From the NCBI GenBank assembly GCA_030765045.1, contig CM060969.1:42449216-42513215 (forward strand): DNA of 64,000 bases. Direction: 5' to 3'. The position numbers and the translations under genes were made by a program. Positions 57,900 through 64,000 of the stretch are shown here, piece by piece (the stretch's first letter is position 1; every line of letters starts with the position of its first letter). Source of the DNA: Tenodera sinensis. Its lineage: Eukaryota > Arthropoda > Insecta > Mantodea > Mantidae. The notes beneath the pieces are model-generated. The model worked only from the letters and a program-made list of their open reading frames with translations. It had not been told where the DNA came from and ran no database searches.

Positions 57900-60325
57900 T
57901 TAATTAATAATTATGACATTTACATTAACCTAGTAATTAGCATTTAACAGCAGAGATTATTCTTACCAGTATAATTTGAAAACATAATAAATGTTTTAGA
58001 TAGAGAAAGTTAATTACTGTATTTGCTTTCAATGTGCAAAATGGTTTTTAATATTAACTTTGGAAAAGTTGGTCTTTGTTCTAAAAGGTTCTGAGTAGGT
58101 CGGCTACATGTAATGTTTCTTATTGTATTCCTTCCCTTTAAATGTTGGCTAGGGTGTCCGGGAACTGCAATAAGACATCATGTAACCCTTTAAAGTTATT
58201 TTACTGTAACTTCCAAACTTAATGACTAACAGTACAACCTTTAGTTGTAACACCTCAGTGCCCACAACCTTTTAGGATACCTATGGAGGTTTATTTCATG
58301 GCAAATTAAACAATTTTAATTGTAAATTAAAAAAAAATGAAAATAATTTTCCAACTATTTTCCAAAATAACTGATTTTTCTTATGTAAATAAGTTCTTTG
58401 TGTATTTTCCTCACACTCCTTAATCACAAACAAAATGGAATTTTAAAAAATTCTGAAACTAGAAAATGTGTATTTTGGGTAGAAATACTTATTTGTTATT
58501 ATATCCTTAATGGTTTAAGTGAGCTGTAAGTTCTTACTATAGAATGCAGAGCTGTAGGTTGCCCCGTTAGTACAAAGGCCGCTATTCCGCTCAAGTCAGA
58601 GACATTCAACTGTTTCTTATCTGCCGGCGAACGCCACCACTTAGGAGACAAACCCAGCCAAGAGTAGAAAGGGCACCAGCCAAAAAGAAAAAGGAAAAAT
58701 ATATCAAGAAGAAAGCAAAAAAAAAAAAAAGAAAATAAAAAAGCTGTGTCTTCTTTTCCAAAAGTGTATTCGTATATATATCCAAACATTTCTTTTCAGT
58801 CCACTGACCCCCTCCTTCTTCTTTACAAACCAACACAGAGCAGTGACGTCGCCTGGCCCCCTTTTTCCTTATTTTTACAGTCCTCTGCATTTCTGGGCAA
58901 CTCTCTGACGTTATTGTGCAAAAATCCTATGTGCTCGCTTCCTTTTTTTTTTTTTTTTTTTCATGTTAACTTTTCCAGCGGACTGGAAACCGTCTCCGAC
59001 GATTTGTCTTGGCATTGCTCAAAGAGGAAGACGAAGAACCGGATTCCACAAATGGAGCTCCAGGAAATTTCACCCGAAGGGGGCGAACAACCTGTCTCAA
59101 ATACTCAGCGGTGTTTTATTTTAATGCAGGTTTTACAAGTGACAGCTACCGTAGGGCTGAAACCGGTCTGTCGTAAAATTTCTTCTTGTCGCAGAACTCG
59201 TTTCGAAGATTAACTTAAATAAAAAGAGGTAATTGCTTAAAATTGCTGTTACATCAACTTGAAGTAACTCCCGGTTAGACGCGATGGTTGATGTATTAAC
59301 TGTATCAGTAAGTAATACAACGTAGCTTCCAAATCACTTATATAAGCCTTTCGTATATTTCTTTTCTGTCAGTATAATTCCTTGTTGTACTTGAAAAAGG
59401 CCTATTAAATAACCGTGAAATAACAGTGAAGCTTCTTAGCAAATAGTACCAATAATAGTGATTTATAGATCAGCAACTTAATTTCCAGAAAACATATTAA
59501 ATCTCACAACATATCGTTAACCCAAAAAAATCAATATATCAATGTTGCTTCGAATAAATTCAGTGAATTATATTTGACTGGAGAAGCAATCAGCCTGAAG
59601 AACTCCACAAAGGCAAAAGGAATAATTTAGAGCCTACTGCAGTCATGCCAACCTTATCATGCTAAGGTCTCCAACGTCACCAGACAATTTGATTACTTGC
59701 TGTAACCATCTGTTGAATTATTTCATAGTTGTAATATCTACGAGTTCAGGAGAAAGGGCTGACTCCCAAAATTATTAGGGCAACCTTCCTGAAGTGTCAT
59801 TCTGAACAGAATGATAAAGGCTATATTAAAACACACAAGAGAAATTTAGTAAAAATCTCGCAATAATTGACATTTGTACTATCCCACAACTTTGAAAATA
59901 GAGCACATAAATTCAAAATTTGAATACGTATATTTATATAATTTACGCTAAATTGCAGAGTAAATATGTTTGTCATTTTGAAATTCAATGTCGTTGAAAA
60001 TTATTTTTCCCCATATTCACTTTTAGAAAATACTGTACACGTTGGAGTTGCCAAATTTCTTCAGAAATTTGTCATTGGATTCCAAAATACAGACAATTAA
60101 ATCTGCCATATCCTTTTGAACCATTTGAACTATTTAAATGACAGAATTTAAAAATTATTTTCTTTTGAACTAAAACAAAATTATATGCCAGACCTGCGCG
60201 CTCCAATCGGATAAATATAAAATGCTAATTTTTAAAATTGCATATGTGGAGCATTCGGACAGATAAAACCAGATTTAATATAACTCGTAAACTAAATCAG
60301 ATGCCACACTGAATTTTAAAACCCT
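57900..60325. other. mostly AT-rich DNA with GC-richer unassigned blocks
   Basis: Bases 58555-58690 carry a minus-strand open frame with an even composition (GWCPFYSWLGLSPKWW and LSGIAAFVLTGQPTALHSI). Bases 58960-59210 carry a plus-strand frame (155 codons from 58746, crossing a poly-T run). I recognise neither. TAGGGCTGAAACCGGTCTG at 59151 looks like a repeat 3' region. No gene is called. Confidence 0.3.
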
Positions 60326-60329
60326 CTAA

Positions 60330-60744
<415 letters not shown>

Positions 60745-60959
60745 TAATATAAAACAACATTGAAAATGAATGTTCAGTTAAACTGACCGAAAACTTTACA
60801 CTTTCAGTTGGGTATTCCCTAAAGCACCTTTTAAAACTTAAAATCCAGAATTTTATCTGAGCCACTTGTAAATTTTATCAGTATGCTAATGTGGTAGACA
60901 AAGTAAAAATACACTAATAAAGATGGATTCGTTAATTGAAGGAGCATCACGGTGAGTTA

Positions 60960-61210
60960 GATGATGGATATGAAGGAGACAGTGGTGGAAACAATTGAAA
61001 GACGAGTTATTTAACGTTATGGTCATGTTTGAAGAATGCAGGATCAGGTGTAGTAAGACTCTTTGGAAACCTCTTGGTAGAAGGAAGCGACTTAAGCCAA
61101 CAGGAGCCTGGATTCATAGATTCAAGAGTGATTGGTGTAAGGATGAGATGACTGTTTTGATCGGGAAGAAATGCAGATTGAGTAATATCTGAAAAGTGGA
61201 GATAACTCAA
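60960..61210 (+). mobile_element. LINE C-terminal fragment
   Basis: ETIERRVI, a stop, then RYGHV and RM (to about 61040) match the IExRxLRxYGHVxRM block. WKPLGRRKR (about 61063-61090) followed by Pro and a Trp-containing stretch matches the WxPxGRRKRGRP...W block of LINE polymerase ends. Frameshifts and stops abound. Confidence 0.65.
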
Positions 61211-61690
61211 AAGCAAGAGTAAAAACTTGCATAATATCATGGACGTAATGTTTTAACCCATTGGTGCACTGCCTGCAGAAAGTATTGCATTATACAAAAA
61301 AGTATGTTGACATTTTACGAGAAATGGATCCTTGGGTTGCACAGAATCCAAAGAAACGTTCTACAAATGTTTGTTCGATTAATAAGAAGTAAACTGAAGA
61401 AAAAGGCTTTTAGTATAGGTTGTACATGTCACTCTTTTAGCTTTTCAACGATTTTCACAGGAACATTGCCTTAAATTTTTTATATTTCGATCACATGAGA
61501 AATGATAGAATAAGTGACTTAAGGGGAGATAAAACGGCGAGGTATAATGGAAAGGTTCCAGCCACTAGCTTTAAGACATTTGACTACAGATTCTTTTTCC
61601 TCTCTCCCATGTACCTTCAATGAAATGTGTAACGAAACTAGTTCTGTAGACTTTTACCTAAATTTACATGGAGTAGGCAGGAAAATAAAA
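61211..61690. other. unclassified DNA
   Basis: TTAAGACATTTGACTACAG and CATGTACCTTCAA (61570-61620) faintly resemble the 3' half of the TG-core repeat but are too short to call. Nothing else is seen. Confidence 0.35.
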
Positions 61691-61693
61691 CCG

Positions 61694-62012
61694 CCTCCGT
61701 AGCGCAGTTGGTACGCACTTGCCTCTGGCGCGGAGGACCTGGGTTCAATCCCCGGTACCTCTGGAAGGTTTGGCACGGAGTGCACTCAGCCTCGTTAGTC
61801 CATGGGGGGGGGCAATTCAGGAGCATCTTGATATAAAAGCAGCAGCCCCAGGTCGTAAAGACCGCATAACTGGTCGGAAGGAATCGGGACGCTGACCACG
61901 TACCACCCTCCACTACTGCACCCCACCAATGACGCCTATAGTGGGCTGAGGTGGCTGATGCAGCGGTTGGGCTTGGCTCTTCATGGGCTGTTGTGCCGAG
62001 GCTTAGTTTTTT
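61694..62012 (+). mobile_element. tRNA-derived SINE, family C
   Basis: The head has A box GTAGCGCAGTTGGTACGC, an anticodon-arm-like TGCCTCTGGCGCGGAGG, and B box GGGTTCAATCCCCGG. The body has GCACGGAGTGCACTCAGCC, TCGTAAAGACCGC, GCTGACCACGTACCACC, TACTGCACCCCACC and GGCTTGGCTCTTCATGGGC with CTGTTGTGCCGAGG. A T-rich tail of about 14 T then CTTTTTTT follows. This is the most complete family C copy. Confidence 0.9.
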
Positions 62013-62039
62013 TTTTTTTTTCTTTTTTTGAAGCAGATA

Positions 62040-62680
62040 GTAGAAGAATAAGCGTTCTAATAGTTTTTATGTAACTAGTCTATAGTCTGATCGTGAGACG
62101 AGTATTTGTCTAGCGCATGAGCGAAAGCGAACTACAAGTGTCACAAAGAAAAGTTGTGCACCTGTTACATACAACGTTATGCTATTTTAGCATTAAAATG
62201 CGTAAAAATAATAAATTTTCTAAACGAAGAATTATAATCTATCAGAGTTCTCAGATGTATGACACAGTATGGTTTCTAAGTAGATGTTTCATTTCTTTTA
62301 TCACCTATAGAACTCGGAAATAACCTTTTCTAATGTGACCATACCCCATCCAGCCTTATATCACACCTTGTATCACACCGCGATAACCTGGTGTTTGTAT
62401 CAACTGCGACTAACGAAACACCACGTGAACTCATGCCTCGTGTTTATGATGTTATGAACGAGATTTACTCGAGAGTTTTAGGAATAGCGTTACATTCAAG
62501 TAGTCCTTACCAGTGTTATCATACACCTTGAAATCTCAAAGATAATCGCCAATATTTAAGGCACTATATTTTGTTTCGGCGTATCGCGGATTTGTAGCTG
62601 ACCGCTTGTGTTTACATCAAGTGCGGATCTAAGTGTGGAGCGATTTGTACAGTTAATCTTTACCAAGGAAGGAGAGAGTC
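62040..62680. other. unclassified DNA
   Basis: No recognised feature. A short direct repeat, TATCACACC, occurs at about 62359-62379. Confidence 0.35.
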
Positions 62681-62681
62681 G

Positions 62682-62900
62682 GTCTGTGTGGCTCAGTTTG
62701 TTCAACACTGGCCTACTGATCCCCAGGTCGTGGGTTCAAATCTGGGCCAGACCGATGGTTGTTAAAACGACAGCTCTATGTCAGTAGATTTACTGGCATG
62801 TAAAAGATGTGGCGATGATGTCATTGTCTTCTTGCCCTGGTAATTGGATACCAGATTGGCACTGGTACCAGAAATAGGGTAATTTCGCACGATTTATGTC
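62682..62900 (+). mobile_element. tRNA-derived SINE, family E
   Basis: The head is at 62682-62755: GGTCTG at the start pairs with CAGACC at the end, A box TGTGGCTCAGTTTG, B box GGGTTCAAATCTGG. The T-stem does not pair, so it is not a functional tRNA. The body is GTTAAAACGACAGC, TCAGTAGATTTACTGGCATG and TAAAAGATGTGGCG, shared with the copy at 31235. It ends near the ACCAGAAATAGGGTAATT stretch. Confidence 0.75.
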
Positions 62901-63734
62901 GTCATAAGCTGCTTTAATTCTAGGATTGCATAAAGAATATTTTGCACAAGAGCAGACAAAGACATAAGTGCACGTGTCCGACTCTTTTTTAAACACAAAA
63001 CCATATCCGTCCCAGCGCAGTCGTCAGATGCTCTACCGAAGGCATTGTACTTGAAGAAATAGGAATAGCCAGGATGTTTGTCGGAGAAAGAGAAGAGATG
63101 AAAGTGGATATGGAAAGAAGACTGGTTTGGGAACAGGAAGTTGGTCGAAAGAGAGCTGTAACTCTTTTCCAAAATCCTTTCAAAAGACAGGCACCAACAG
63201 GCTATACAAACAGTCTTCTTGTATATTGTGTTTCATACAGTAGCGAAGTCCGGCATGACTTCCGAGTGTCCTGTAACATAACTTACGGAATATAATGGGA
63301 GAATTCCCCCATCCCGTAACATAACTCAGATATTATACATCCAACTCACTCATTTTGTGTGACACTAACACAATGGAGGGCCATTTGCAACCTTCTGCCC
63401 TCAAAATACAATGTACAACGGCAAATGTGAACAGTGCTTTTATTATTTTGTGTTGTTCAGGGTGTATCTTTTTTTATATAAAATATCCTGTGTAATGGAT
63501 TTGTGTTTCCTTCCAGGATATTTATTGCGCGTCTGGCGGTTTGAGCATGCGCTATAGAGTTTGCAGTTGCATGCACTACCCCATACTGCGTATCATGGAA
63601 GCGCCACTTAGTTGCATGCATCAAAGATATAAATACATTAGGTGAACATTCAAAAAAAAAATTATTTTACATTGACATGAATTTTTCTAACCATTATTGT
63701 ATATTTTTATATGCAACAACAAACTATTGTTACG
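62901..63734. other. unclassified DNA
   Basis: Open frames on both strands at 62989-63295 overlap and show no domain (KVDMERRLVWEQEVGRKRA on plus). Bases 63520-63600 are GC-richer with repeated GCATGC motifs (GAGCATGCGC, TTGCATGCAC, TTGCATGCAT). No gene is called. Confidence 0.3.
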
Positions 63735-63739
63735 AAAGT

Positions 63740-64000
63740 TTATACTTCTTCTTCACTGTTTAGATCTTTTATTGGTCTGTTCCGGCTCCAAATTGCTACC
63801 ATCTTTTCCTAGGTCTTCCCAAGTTTCTTCTTCCTCGTGGTGAATAATTGTATGCTGATTTTGGTATTCTGTTTTCAGTCATACTCAAGTGTTACTTCTA
63901 GTTTGTTCTATACTTCATTATTGCTGTATTTGGTTCCTCTAAGTTTAATTGTTGCCTTATTCCTGTACTATGCTTTTGTCTGTTCTTTGAAATCCTGCTA
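63740..64000 (-). mobile_element. LINE C-terminus, running off the window edge
   Basis: The minus strand reads, from the edge, IRQQLNLEEPN, IMKYRTN, then RMTEN-like NRIPKSAYNYSPRGRRNLG and RPRKRW (near 63810). A closing GAGTGQ-like region follows (GGAGCCGGAACAGACCAAT at 63794-63776), then a GAAGAAGAA tail near 63745. This follows the order of insect LINE polymerase ends with their purine-rich trinucleotide tail. Three stops and one frameshift are visible. The rest of the element, if present, lies beyond 64000. Confidence 0.85.

Noticed and set aside
59130..59215. Possible hammerhead ribozyme (CTGAAACCGGTC motif)
   Set aside because: The CTGATGA core and matching stems are not present, so the resemblance is limited to a few bases.
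62682..62760. Possible functional tRNA gene
   Set aside because: The acceptor ends pair, but the T-stem does not, and a SINE body shared with 31235 follows. It is a SINE head.

Overview
This window looks like gene-poor DNA from a large, AT-rich, repeat-rich arthropod genome, most likely an insect. The evidence is internal. There are many tRNA-derived SINEs with A- and B-box-like heads, a dozen decayed C-terminal pieces of non-LTR reverse transcriptases of the kind common in insect genomes, a broken mariner/Tc1-type transposase, a probable Ty3/gypsy gag scrap, and very long pure microsatellites. I see no bacterial operons, no intact conserved protein gene, no rRNA and no convincing functional tRNA. 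The order of insect cannot be decided from the sequence alone. The long open reading frames present are translations of (CA)n, (TTTA)n and (AAT)n arrays and are not genes.

Layout. 0-8 kb: three adjacent stem-loops near 655-780, SINEs (1190, 2670, 4470), and antisense LINE pieces (3015, 6270, 6855, 7700). 8-15 kb: two copies of a recurrent repeat with a TG-rich core, one of them split by a SINE, then the mariner piece (10.7 kb), a 670-bp CACT/CA minisatellite (11.5 kb) and a tRNA-Val-like SINE (13.65 kb). 15-24 kb: mostly unique AT-rich DNA with a gag-like fragment at 18.0 kb. 24.9-34.4 kb: a cluster of TG-core repeat copies, including a head-to-head pair around an uninterrupted 834-bp (CA)417 array, and a weak promoter-plus-exon candidate at 27.1 kb. 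34-48 kb: SINEs, a 105-bp tandem array (37.15 kb), a (TTTA)n array of about 414 bp (39.4 kb), a 621-bp inverted-repeat (foldback) element (40.9 kb) and a SINE with a perfect 13-bp target duplication (42.14 kb). 48-64 kb: consecutive LINE termini (47.9-48.6 kb), further SINEs and TG-core copies, a MITE candidate (55.7 kb), a compound (AAT)n block (60.3 kb) and LINE pieces at 61.0 kb and at the right edge.

The most notable signal is the TG-core repeat. It is roughly 0.75-0.9 kb, occurs about 17 times on both strands, has no coding capacity I can see, and many copies place a CA/TG microsatellite at the same internal position. It accounts for most of the CA arrays in the window. A parallel process is visible for trinucleotide arrays, several of which sit exactly at LINE 3' ends. 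The window is therefore best read as layered retroelement and repeat debris, in which mobile elements seeded the microsatellites.
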